8,696 bases of DNA from Opitutaceae bacterium (GCA_016763045.1 JAESUN010000311.1:1-8696), one strand, 5' to 3'. Shown: positions 1 through 7,157, counted from the stretch's first letter. Numbers and translations are program-made. The notes: generated from the sequence alone by a model not told the origin.

Positions 1-9
1 TACAATCAC

Positions 10-552
10 CTATTTTGAAAATGCCTTCGATTCACGAAGATATACCCGTTGGACATGAACCGCAATATCGTTCATCGATCGAGCATCTGTCAGCACCAAC
101 GTGCCGGCCTTTCGATAGACCGGCTCTCTCTCCGCCAACATTGTCTCGATCGCCCCCAACGGATCTTCCACATTGAGCAAAGGTCGATTCTTATTTCCTT
201 CCGTTCGACGAAGGATCGATTCAGCAGAGGCTAACAGGCAAATAACAACCCCCTTTGATTTCAAAAGATCTAACATTCCCGACGGAATAACAAGGCCTCC
301 GCCACACGCTACCACAACCCCCTTTGCGGGATGTCCTTCATCGACAAAGTTTCGTTCCAGTTCCCTAAAACGCTTTTCACCCTCCTGCTCGAAAATTTTC
401 CTAATAGGTTTTCCATAGCTTTTCTCAATAGCCCCATCACTATCGATCATGGTCATTCCCATTCGTTTGGCCACCATCCGACCAATAGCACTCTTCCCGG
501 TTCCCATGAAACCGACCAGATATAAATTCACTTGATTGGAATGACTGCTCAT
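10..552 (-). CDS. aroK: Shikimate kinase
   Basis: Phosphorylates shikimate at the 3-hydroxyl using ATP, the fifth step of the chorismate pathway, in the cytoplasm. Counting from the ATG at 552, the 180-residue product shows the P-loop GFMGTGKS (14-21), the DSD motif (37-39) that binds Mg and shikimate, GEKRFRELE (58-66) with the substrate-binding arginine, CGGG (83-86), the lid segment NRPLL (122-126) and EREPVYR (141-147). All expected shikimate kinase motifs are present and the length fits the family (about 170-180). The frame stays open upstream to a TTG at 582, but that would add ten residues with no family match. I prefer the ATG, although the G-rich GGGTGG before it lies unusually close. 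It is divergent from the 730 gene and has no same-strand partner in the window, so whether aroK or aroL is the better symbol cannot be decided. Confidence 0.93.
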   Translation of the reverse strand: MSSHSNQVNLYLVGFMGTGKSAIGRMVAKRMGMTMIDSDGAIEKSYGKPIRKIFEQEGEKRFRELERNFVDEGHPAKGVVVACGGGLVIPSGMLDLLKSKGVVICLLASAESILRRTEGNKNRPLLNVEDPLGAIETMLAEREPVYRKAGTLVLTDARSMNDIAVHVQRVYLRESKAFSK

Positions 553-729
553 CGCCACCCAACACAGTCGAAGCTTTCTCAAAAGTCAAAAAGAGATCAC
601 TCATTGCCCTTAATCAAACGAAACGGACTAGTTAATGGATGAGCAACACTCGTCTACCCTGCAATTGACTAAGAAGAAGACCTCTTCTATGAGACAATCG
701 AAATGAACAAATGCCTGCTCCCATAAAGA

Positions 730-2358
730 ATGAAAATCGATAACCTTATTATCGGTGGAGGGTTAGCGGGTTCCCTCATGGCTTGGACTCTGCAAAAACA
801 GGGTAAAAGCATTATCGTTGTTGATCAGTTCAACGAGAACTCCTCTTCCAGGGTCGCCGCAGGCATCATCAACCCCATAACTGGACGCCGTCTGACCTCC
901 ACCTGGAAAGCATTCGCCCTCCTTCCCTTTGCAGATCAGTTTTATAAGGCCTTAGAGAAGGAGCTCCAGCAACGGTTCTATTATCCCCGCAAGATCATCC
1001 GCCTCTTTAACACTCCTGAAGAAGAAGCCCTCTGGGAAAATCGAAAAGCCGAAAACGAACCCCCTCTTTTTCACAAAATCACCCAAACACCTTTTCCCGA
1101 ATTCCTCAACCCAGCTTGCGGCGGGATCGAATTAGAAAACGGGGGGAATCTGGATACGGTTACATTGTTGAACGCTCTTCGGGAGAAATTTAAAAATGGA
1201 GGCTTTTGGAGAGAAGGTAAAACACAGGCCGACGACTTCGTCGAAAACAAGGATTCAATCAGCTGGCAAGATATCGAAGCAAAACGAGTTATCTTCTGCG
1301 AGGGGTATCAGGCACATAATAATCCTTTTTTCTCCTGGCTCCCCTTCAAACCTGCCAAAGGCGAACTGCTTCATATCCGCCTCGACTCCCAAATCCCCGA
1401 CCCCATTTTCATCCGAGGTCGCTGCTTCCTTGTCTCTCGACCCGATGGGATTTGCGCCAGCGGTGCAACCTATGATTGGAATACAATCGACGATACCCCT
1501 ACCCAAGCAGGACGACTGGAACTTGAAACCAATCTCAAAAAACTGACCTCGACTCCCTTCACCGTTGAAAAACATCTGGCTGGGATACGTCCAGCGACAC
1601 CCGATGCAAAACCCTTTATCGGGAAGCACCCGCAACACCCCCGGTTTATTCTCTTCAACGGTTTTGGATCAAAGGGGGTTCAACAAATTCCTTATTTTGC
1701 ACAACACCTGGCTAATCACCTGATCCAAGGAACTCCCCTGGATGCAGACATTGATCTCAAGCGCTTCATCCGACCCATCACTCCACGCATCCCGTTCAAG
1801 GCAACCCGGATCGCTCAAGAGGAAGTCGCTCAACAAATCAAAAAAGGAGACCTCGTCATTGATGCCACAGCAGGAAACGGCTACGATACACTCTGGCTGG
1901 CGGAACAGGTAGGAACAAGTGGTCACGTTCTCTCCATCGACCTGCAAGCCTCGGCTCTCGACTCCACTCGAACTCTTCTGGAACAAACTCAAAAGCTGGA
2001 GCGCGTTGAACTCTGCCAGGGGAATCATTCCCATCTGGATCAATTGATTCCGTCCACCTGGCAACACAACACAGCCGCCATCATGTTCAACCTTGGTTAC
2101 CTTCCAGGCGGGGATAAAACCGTTACCACAAAACCAGAAACGACACTGAAGGCTCTGAAAAATAGTTGGGGACTCCTCAAAGCAGAAGGGATCTTAACTG
2201 TGGTGCTTTACACACAACACCCGGGCGGAAGAGCCGAAGCCGAGACCGTTCTTCAATGGGCTGAAAATATGAATCCCGAAGAAGCCCTTTTTAAACATAT
2301 CCAAAACCCTCTAAACCTGGAAAAATCCCCCAGTGTTGTTTCCATCATCAAAAGATGA
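730..2358 (+). CDS. FAD oxidoreductase (MnmC(o)/MnmL-like) fused to MnmM/YtqB-type tRNA methyltransferase
   Basis: Two-domain protein of 542 residues. Residues 1 to about 345 form a DAO-type FAD oxidoreductase: GGGLAG (9-14) after a beta strand, an acidic residue ending the second strand (VVDQ, D32), AAGIINPITGRR (43-54), and a C-terminal FAD segment GIRPATPDAKPFIG (285-298) then NGFGSKG (310-316). The last two resemble the end of E. coli MnmC, which I recall as carrying R-AT-D-P---G and GSRG. Residues from about 350 form a class I SAM methyltransferase with DATAGNGYDT (378-387), SIDLQ (403-407), FNLGYLPGGDK (453-463) and HPGG (497-500), the signature set of the YtqB/MnmM family (formerly annotated as rRNA methylase). 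Inferred role: convert cmnm5(s2)U34 to nm5 with FAD, then to mnm5 with SAM, on tRNAs reading NNA/NNG codons. The domain order is opposite to MnmC. The start is the first ATG in frame, with only a weak AAAG before it. It converges on the dioxygenase pseudogene with a 13-base gap. The domain calls are firm; the tRNA substrate is inferred. Confidence 0.88.
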   Translation: MKIDNLIIGGGLAGSLMAWTLQKQGKSIIVVDQFNENSSSRVAAGIINPITGRRLTSTWKAFALLPFADQFYKALEKELQQRFYYPRKIIRLFNTPEEEALWENRKAENEPPLFHKITQTPFPEFLNPACGGIELENGGNLDTVTLLNALREKFKNGGFWREGKTQADDFVENKDSISWQDIEAKRVIFCEGYQAHNNPFFSWLPFKPAKGELLHIRLDSQIPDPIFIRGRCFLVSRPDGICASGATYDWNTIDDTPTQAGRLELETNLKKLTSTPFTVEKHLAGIRPATPDAKPFIGKHPQHPRFILFNGFGSKGVQQIPYFAQHLANHLIQGTPLDADIDLKRFIRPITPRIPFKATRIAQEEVAQQIKKGDLVIDATAGNGYDTLWLAEQVGTSGHVLSIDLQASALDSTRTLLEQTQKLERVELCQGNHSHLDQLIPSTWQHNTAAIMFNLGYLPGGDKTVTTKPETTLKALKNSWGLLKAEGILTVVLYTQHPGGRAEAETVLQWAENMNPEEALFKHIQNPLNLEKSPSVVSIIKR

Positions 2359-2371
2359 GAAAGCCTTTAGC

Positions 2372-3202
2372 TCAAAGCTCTGCGGAATCTTCCCTCATGA
2401 TCTTCGTATGCGGCCAGACGATCTGGCGCCTTTCCGGCGTCAATCGTTTCAGTAATTCCTTGGAAGGCCGGTAGCCATGCCGGAAAAAGCCCCAAGAGGG
2501 CCCATACCGATAAACAGCAATTCGTCGTTCATCAGGATTAACTCTTTTGGCAGATCCATGAGAAATCGCATCCACGAAGAGTAAGGCATCACCCGCCTTC
2601 ATCTGCACCTCGATCGCGCCTGTCACACCATCCACCGAACCCCCTTCTTCCGTCATCTTCGCTTACTCAAATTCTGGATGCCGAAAATTCGATTTATGAC
2701 TACCTGGAATCACCATCGTAGCGCCATCGCCCGGCCCTATATCGTTCAGAGCGATTAAGATATTGATCTGGCCACAGTTGAACTGCTGATCTCGCACCAA
2801 AAACTGACACCTCTTAACCCATGGGACTGCTCCCGAATGAAGTCCTATCGCCTCTCCCGGGCCACGGATACTGACAAAATTTTCATCGATAAAGAGAGGA
2901 CCATGCTGGGCATCAAAACTTTCCTGACCACCGACAAAGAGCTTCACATGATCAATCCATGATGGGTGATCAATCAGCTTTTCGAAAGGGGCGCCTGCCT
3001 CATAGATTTGCTGCAAATTAAGCCCTTCATTCGCACTCGCGAAAACATGTGAATGAACATGTCCATGCCATTCATCCGGTTCCTTTAGAGGGATCGTCTC
3101 TAAACAGGCATTTAAGTCCTCCACCTCCTGGGTATTCAGAGCCTTTTCGAGGAGCAAATAACCTCGTAAATCAAACAGGTATTTATCCAAATCAGAAACC
3201 AT
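2372..3202 (-). pseudogene. PhyH-family (phytanoyl-CoA dioxygenase-like) Fe(II)/2-oxoglutarate dioxygenase, interrupted by an in-frame TAA
   Basis: A single reading frame of 276 codons broken only at codon 180 by TAA (2663-2665). The part before the stop (179 residues from the ATG at 3202) holds the cupin-fold start, LHSG (121-124) as the likely first iron-ligand region, NDIGPGDGA (153-161) and the family hallmark IPGSHKSNF (165-173). The part after it continues in the same frame with KAGDALLFVDAISHGS, whose histidine (composite residue 215) is the expected distal iron ligand, an arginine-rich 2-oxoglutarate-binding strand (ERRIAVYRYG), and a typical tail LLKRLTPERR. No bases are gained or lost. 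An ATG at 2654-2656, seven bases past the stop, could allow a 94-residue restart. The open frame runs upstream to a TTG at 3238, but the added residues look non-native. The substrate of this large family cannot be told. A nonsense mutation, a sequencing error or a truly split protein remain possible. Confidence 0.8.
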
Positions 3203-3280
3203 AGCTAGGGTTATGAATACGAAAAAACGTAAAAACAACAGGTTTCATCCAACCGTTTGTCCTTTTGCCACAAGCTGCCA

Positions 3281-3308
3281 TTGACAGACACGCTCGTAAA
3301 TCTACGGT
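3281..3308 (+). promoter_or_regulatory. Candidate sigma-70-type promoter for the aminotransferase gene
   Basis: A perfect -35 box TTGACA (3281-3286) is followed after 16 bases by TACGGT (3303-3308), which keeps the T, A and final T of the -10 consensus. Transcription would begin near 3315, giving a leader of about 35 bases before the ATG at 3351. The site lies in the 148-base divergent region between the broken dioxygenase gene and the aminotransferase. The -10 match is only moderate and the housekeeping promoter consensus of this organism is unknown. Confidence 0.4.
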
Positions 3309-3350
3309 AACCGACGCTAAATAATACGTAATTATCACAGTTTAAAACCA

Positions 3351-4550
3351 ATGGCGCACTTCGATTCAGTTTCTCTCGCACCGGCAGATCCCATTCTCAG
3401 CCTCACTGAGGCCTTCAAAGCAGATTCCAATCCGGAAAAAATAAACCTCAGTGTAGGAGTCTTTGTGGATGACTCTGGAATCACCCCCATCCTCCCGACT
3501 GTTATCGAAGCGGAACGACGCCTCGCAGCAAATGCCAGCAGCAAAAGCTACCTTCCCATCACCGGTAGTCCTCTTTACGGCTCTCTCACGCAGGAGCTCT
3601 GTTTGGGAAGTGATTTAAAGAATAGCCTGGATGGCCAGATCACCACCGCCCAAACTCCAGGAGGGACTGGTGGTCTCCGAGTTGCGGCTGATTTTATCAA
3701 AAAGAATCTTTCGACCAATACGGTTTGGTTGAGCAATCCAACATGGGCTAACCACAAAGGCATCTTTTCCTCCCCTGGTCTGGAAATCAAGAGCTATGCC
3801 TATTTCGATAAAGCGTCACTCAGGCTAGACTACGCCGCTTTCATCGAAGCCATCAAAGCGATCCCGGCCGGTGACGTCGTCGTGTTGCACGCTTGCTGCC
3901 ACAATCCGACTGGAGCAGACCTCTCTCCTGCACAATGGGATGAAGTAGCCACTATCGCTACCGAGAAAAACTGGATACCTCTACTCGATTTCGCTTATCA
4001 GGGTTTTGGCGCAGGCATCGACTCAGATGCCCACGGAGTCCGCGCCTTTGCGAAGACAGGGTTACCCCTGTTCATCGCACAATCTTTCTCCAAAAATTTC
4101 GGACTTTATCAAGACCGAGTAGGCGCTCTCCACATCATCACAGCCAATGCAGATGAGACCAAGCGCGTGGCCAGCCAACTAAAACTCACCATCCGGACGA
4201 ACTACTCAAACCCACCCGCTCACGGTGGAGGCATCGTGCAAACAATTCTGAATGACCAAGAGCTTTATACCAGATGGGAAATCGAAGTGGCTCAAATGCG
4301 TTCCCGCATCCATGAGGTCCGCGACAACTTTGTCGCTGCCCTTTCCTCTGTAGGAGTCAGTCGCGACTTCAGTTTCCTCAAAGAGCAGAAAGGGATGTTT
4401 TCCTTCACCGGGCTAAGCCAAGAACAAGCCACCGCTCTTCGTGAAGACCATAGCATCTACATCGTCAATGATGGCCGTATCAACGTAGCTGGAATCACAG
4501 CGGACAATCTGCCTCGTCTCGCCCAAGCATTCAAAGCGCTCTTGGGCTAA
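3351..4550 (+). CDS. Aspartate/aromatic amino acid aminotransferase, class I (PLP-dependent)
   Basis: Transfers an amino group between aspartate or an aromatic amino acid and a 2-oxo acid (usually 2-oxoglutarate/glutamate), using pyridoxal phosphate, in the cytoplasm. The 399-residue product matches the E. coli AspC/TyrB subgroup along its whole length. It shows NLSVGV near residue 32, NPTWANHKGIF (129-139) with the PLP-stacking tryptophan, HNPTG (184-188), DFAYQGF (213-219), the Schiff-base lysine K248 in SFSKNFGLY, R256, IRTNYSNPPAHGG (281-293), MRSRI (316-320), and GRINVAG (375-381) with the arginine that binds the substrate carboxylate. Length is standard (about 396-400). Residues do not separate AspC from TyrB, so no symbol is given; both fit, and TyrB would complete tyrosine and phenylalanine synthesis. 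No Shine-Dalgarno precedes the ATG. A hairpin follows six bases after the TAA stop. Confidence 0.92.
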   Translation: MAHFDSVSLAPADPILSLTEAFKADSNPEKINLSVGVFVDDSGITPILPTVIEAERRLAANASSKSYLPITGSPLYGSLTQELCLGSDLKNSLDGQITTAQTPGGTGGLRVAADFIKKNLSTNTVWLSNPTWANHKGIFSSPGLEIKSYAYFDKASLRLDYAAFIEAIKAIPAGDVVVLHACCHNPTGADLSPAQWDEVATIATEKNWIPLLDFAYQGFGAGIDSDAHGVRAFAKTGLPLFIAQSFSKNFGLYQDRVGALHIITANADETKRVASQLKLTIRTNYSNPPAHGGGIVQTILNDQELYTRWEIEVAQMRSRIHEVRDNFVAALSSVGVSRDFSFLKEQKGMFSFTGLSQEQATALREDHSIYIVNDGRINVAGITADNLPRLAQAFKALLG

Positions 4551-4555
4551 GAACC

Positions 4556-4579
4556 ATCCTCTTCTTTAAGGAAAAGGAT
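4556..4579 (+). terminator. Putative terminator hairpin between convergent genes
   Basis: ATCCT (4556-4560) pairs with AGGAT (4575-4579) and TTC (4562-4564) with GAA (4571-4573), around one C/A mismatch and a six-base loop. A T-rich stretch, ATTTAT, follows on the plus strand. It sits in the 39-base gap between the aminotransferase stop and the rsmJ stop, where a terminator for either or both convergent transcripts is expected. The stem is modest and the minus-strand side lacks a T run, so it suits the aminotransferase better. Confidence 0.45.
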
Positions 4580-4589
4580 ATTTATCTCA

Positions 4590-5324
4590 TTACTTGATGG
4601 CTGCTTTGGTATAAATATCAAAGCGGCCACTCTTACCTTTCTGGCTTAAGCTTGGTTCCAGATCATTTAAAAAAGGGGCTGACTTAGGTCTTTTGACGAC
4701 GACCCGTTTACTGGCCACTCGCATCGCCGCTTCCAGGAGCTCGTTCACATCCATCGCTTCATTTCCAATTAAGCCATGGAACATTTGCATTTCTTTTTTA
4801 ACGAGTGAGCTTTTATCCCGCTTGGGGAACATCGGATCTAAATAAACCACATCCACTGCACCTTCACCCAATTGATTCAAAGCAGTCACACTATTTTGAA
4901 ACTCGATGGTTAGGTGCACTTCCGTGGCCTCCCATCGCATTAAGGCATCTTTAACGAGGCAATAAATAACCGGATGACGCTCATAGGCGATAACCTTTGC
5001 CCCTACAGAAGCTAACACAAAAGCATCTCTACCCAGACCACAAGTCGCATCAATAAGGGTCAAACCCTTGCGCTTATTTAAGCCACAGGCTTTGGCGATC
5101 GGCTGCGATGCCCCACCTCCATATTTCACCCGATACCCTAAAGTGCCGCTCTTAAAATCGACCGACAACGGGTTTAAAGTTAAATCGTCTTGATCTACTA
5201 ATTCCACGATCCCTTTTTCAAACCGCAGGCAGTATCGGCCCTTTTCATCGTTTAGCTCTGCTGAAATCATCTCCCATAAAGGATGCCTTTCGAAGCTTGG
5301 ATCTACTTGAATATGAACTGGCAT
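4590..5324 (-). CDS. rsmJ: 16S rRNA (guanine-1516-N2)-methyltransferase
   Basis: Methylates N2 of G1516 in 16S rRNA of the small subunit using SAM. The 244-residue protein (E. coli RsmJ/YhiQ is about 250) carries the family pattern: LGYRVKYGGGASQPIAKA (62-79), the SAM-binding motif I IDATCGLGRDAFVLAS (91-106), an acidic residue closing the next strand (AYERHP, 113-118), the catalytic-region motif YLDPMFPKRDKSSLVKKEM (161-179), KRVVVKRP (206-213), and the terminal KSGRFDIY (231-238). The C-terminal conservation rules out a generic methyltransferase. It starts ten bases after the lipid kinase stop, so the two are probably co-transcribed. A GGAG overlapping the end of the kinase gene lies about 13 bases before the ATG, rather far for a Shine-Dalgarno. 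RsmJ is best known from Gammaproteobacteria, which is notable if the host is Verrucomicrobiota. Confidence 0.93.
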   Translation of the reverse strand: MPVHIQVDPSFERHPLWEMISAELNDEKGRYCLRFEKGIVELVDQDDLTLNPLSVDFKSGTLGYRVKYGGGASQPIAKACGLNKRKGLTLIDATCGLGRDAFVLASVGAKVIAYERHPVIYCLVKDALMRWEATEVHLTIEFQNSVTALNQLGEGAVDVVYLDPMFPKRDKSSLVKKEMQMFHGLIGNEAMDVNELLEAAMRVASKRVVVKRPKSAPFLNDLEPSLSQKGKSGRFDIYTKAAIK

Positions 5325-5334
5325 TGAAATAAGT

Positions 5335-6228
5335 TCACTCCGTCTTGAGTGCTTCTTCGGGAACCAAAATTTTTAAGGATCGAGGCTGAACCTCCACCTT
5401 CAGTTCTTTGCCCATCTGATGAATTTCTCCATCCGTATGAAGCGTTACATCCTCATCTAAAGAAATTTGAAACGATCTACCTTTCCACAACTGAACCATT
5501 GGACTCCGGTCTAGCGTTCGCTTAAACATCCGAAGTCCCAAGCCCAGTATCCGCCAAAAGCTCTTTGTTTCGATACAAACAAGATCCAATAAGCCATCAT
5601 CCAATAAGGCCTGTGGTGCAATGTAGGCATCATTCCCATACTGGGTGGAATTCGCTATCGCCAAAATAAAGATTTCTCTCTCTAGCGTCTGCCCCTCCGT
5701 TTCGATCCGGCAACGAAGCTTCTTGTAGGAACGAAAGGACGACAATGTCAGTTTTGCATACGAAAGAAATCCTCTCTGCTTCGACTCATTAAAGCGACGA
5801 CCCACTTCCGCATCAAAACCCAAGCCCATCACATTAAAAAAAGAGACCCCATTCACACATCCGGTATCGATTTCCCTGACGCTCCCAGTGACAACTCCCG
5901 CAAGAGCTTTTCTGAACTCGAGAGAAATCCCCAAATCCCGTCCCAGACCATTTCCCGACCCAAGAGGAACCAATCCAAAAACGACACCGGAATTAAGTAG
6001 CTCTGAAGCGACCTCATTCATGGTTCCGTCTCCCCCGACAGAGACAACACGATCAAATGACGAAGCGATCGCCCAACGTGCCAACTCTCTCGCATGGCCA
6101 GCATATTCTGTAACCCGAACAACCGCATCCAATCCCTGGGCCTCTACAAATTGAACGACCGTTTCGTAACGGTTGCCATGTTTACCTTTCTTTCCCGAAA
6201 AGGTATTAATGATAAAGCAATAGCGCAT
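5335..6228 (-). CDS. Diacylglycerol kinase catalytic-domain lipid kinase (DagK/YegS/sphingosine kinase family)
   Basis: ATP-dependent kinase of a lipid hydroxyl, probably diacylglycerol or a related lipid, acting at the inner face of the membrane as a soluble or peripheral enzyme. The 297-residue product shows the N-terminal NTFSGKKGK (8-16), the nucleotide-binding VSVGGDGTMNEV (62-73), PLGSGNGLGRDL (88-99), NVMGLGFDAEV (132-142), the beta-domain segment APQALLDDGLLDL (204-216) and HTDGE (264-268), all in family order and at normal length (about 290-310). No membrane segment is evident. A tolerable Shine-Dalgarno (AAGG, about seven bases before ATG) is present, one of the few in the window. 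It lies 113 bases after the FKBP gene and ten before rsmJ. The family is settled but substrate is not: DgkB-like recycling of diacylglycerol and YegS-like phosphorylation of phosphatidylglycerol are both open, so no symbol is given. Confidence 0.9.
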   Translation of the reverse strand: MRYCFIINTFSGKKGKHGNRYETVVQFVEAQGLDAVVRVTEYAGHARELARWAIASSFDRVVSVGGDGTMNEVASELLNSGVVFGLVPLGSGNGLGRDLGISLEFRKALAGVVTGSVREIDTGCVNGVSFFNVMGLGFDAEVGRRFNESKQRGFLSYAKLTLSSFRSYKKLRCRIETEGQTLEREIFILAIANSTQYGNDAYIAPQALLDDGLLDLVCIETKSFWRILGLGLRMFKRTLDRSPMVQLWKGRSFQISLDEDVTLHTDGEIHQMGKELKVEVQPRSLKILVPEEALKTE

Positions 6229-6341
6229 ACAACCTTGTGATAGTTAACACCTCTTCAAAAATCTACAACACATGAATACCCATCAGTTGGGCCTATCATC
6301 ATGCTCTCATCAAAAGAGAGAGATTACCCTCCTCTCCTTTC

Positions 6342-7157
6342 TTACGGAATAACCGGAACCTCTTCAACTGAAGGTGCAGTTTCCTCAACTGGTGGCATCG
6401 GTTCTGTGACCTCCAAAAGATCCGCCTCAAAAATCAATGCAGATGCAGGTGGAATATTTGGAGGGCTTCCATCATCCCCATAACCCAATGCAGCGGGCAC
6501 GCATAAACGGATTTTACCGCCAACAGATACTTTCTGAACACCTTCTGTCCATCCAGAAATCACCTCATTCAGAGGAATTTCCAACGGTTTTCCTGTTTGA
6601 AAGGAACTATCGAAAATCTGCCCATTCAGTAAGCGTCCCTCGTAGTGCACCTTTACGATATCGGTTGCTTTGGGAAAGGTTCCAGACCCCTCCATCAGAA
6701 TCTCATAAGCTAATCCACTCGAAAGCTTTATTACATCAGGAGTCCCTATGAGGCCTGTAAAAAAACGGGCTTCTTCTTCTCGACCCTTTTCGATCATCGC
6801 CGCTATGACTCTATTTGAACGTTCTATCAGGTAAGTCTGAGCCACGGTCGCCATCTTTCCAGTGGCATCTGGATTTCCTGCTCCTTTAGCAGCAGCCAGC
6901 ATTCCCTTTCCAACAAAGACCATCTCCTCTTCAGTCAGATCTACGCTACCCAATGTCTGAGCCACCCCAGTCTGATGTGCAACAAACCACCCCCAAACCT
7001 CAAAAATCTGAGCAGTTGTATACTCACTGACTTCTTCCGTTTTACCTGCAGAAGCGCCTTCGGAAGATTCTTGAGCAGACGACAATTCTTGAGCAGACGA
7101 CAAAGTGGAACCAGTTAACCAAACAAAACAAGCGACCATAAGAGTGCTTTTTTTCAT
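6342..7157 (-). CDS. Secreted Mip-like FKBP-type peptidyl-prolyl cis-trans isomerase
   Basis: Catalyses proline cis-trans isomerisation, helping proteins fold outside the cytoplasm. The 271-residue precursor has a signal peptide: KK at 2-3, a hydrophobic core at about 5-16, and a polar end with SSA before Q23. A variable, acid-rich helical region (about 40-140) resembles the N-terminal part of Mip/FkpA proteins. The FKBP domain (about 145-250) keeps the active-site residues: Y172 in VHYEG, D183 in FDSSF, W203 in GWTEG, Y226 in LGYG and F243 in LIFEADLLEV. The last 20 residues are rich in Pro and Glu, unusual for the family and perhaps a flexible tail. An early cysteine (C10) does not sit in a usable lipobox, so a soluble periplasmic protein is more likely than a lipoprotein. 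An 18-base tandem duplication lies at the cleavage region. No Shine-Dalgarno precedes the ATG. It is first in the leftward group with the lipid kinase and rsmJ. Confidence 0.92.
   Translation of the reverse strand: MKKSTLMVACFVWLTGSTLSSAQELSSAQESSEGASAGKTEEVSEYTTAQIFEVWGWFVAHQTGVAQTLGSVDLTEEEMVFVGKGMLAAAKGAGNPDATGKMATVAQTYLIERSNRVIAAMIEKGREEEARFFTGLIGTPDVIKLSSGLAYEILMEGSGTFPKATDIVKVHYEGRLLNGQIFDSSFQTGKPLEIPLNEVISGWTEGVQKVSVGGKIRLCVPAALGYGDDGSPPNIPPASALIFEADLLEVTEPMPPVEETAPSVEEVPVIP
7068..7103 (-). repeat. Perfect 18-bp tandem duplication in the FKBP gene
   Basis: Two identical, adjacent 18-base units (7068-7085 and 7086-7103) read in frame as LSSAQE twice, residues 19-30 of the FKBP precursor. 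They span the expected signal peptidase site, so the protein has two SSA-Q candidate cleavage points six residues apart. A whole number of codons was duplicated and the frame is preserved. The perfect identity suggests a recent slippage event. Confidence 0.9.

Noticed and set aside
1..9. GTG directly after the aroK stop on the minus strand as the start of another gene
   Set aside because: Only three codons are visible before the window edge; nothing supports it.
553..582. Longer N-terminus for shikimate kinase from a TTG at 582
   Set aside because: The ten extra residues have no family counterpart; the ATG at 552 gives the usual distance to the P-loop.
675..688. AGAAGA-CC-TCTTCT dyad upstream of the 730 gene as an operator
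   Set aside because: Low-complexity purine/pyrimidine symmetry that arises easily by chance; no second copy or supporting promoter seen.
1255..1638. Long minus-strand open frame inside the 730 gene
   Set aside because: It is the complement of a strongly conserved coding region and its translation has no recognisable fold or motif.
2369..2379. AGCT-CAA-AGCT dyad between the convergent 730 gene and the dioxygenase
   Set aside because: Four-base stem with a three-base loop; too short to call a terminator.
3203..3238. Longer N-terminus for the dioxygenase from a TTG at 3238, resembling a hydrophobic leader (FLRFFVFITLA)
   Set aside because: PhyH enzymes are cytoplasmic and the ATG at 3202 begins right where the family fold begins; the leader look is likely chance translation of A/T-rich upstream DNA.
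6304..6320. CTCTC/GAGAG hairpin after the FKBP gene as a terminator
   Set aside because: Only five base pairs with a seven-base loop and no T run on the minus strand after it.
7128..7139. Lipobox around C10 (MVAC) in the FKBP signal peptide
   Set aside because: The cysteine lies only ten residues in, leaving too short a hydrophobic core; an SSA-Q signal peptidase I site fits better.
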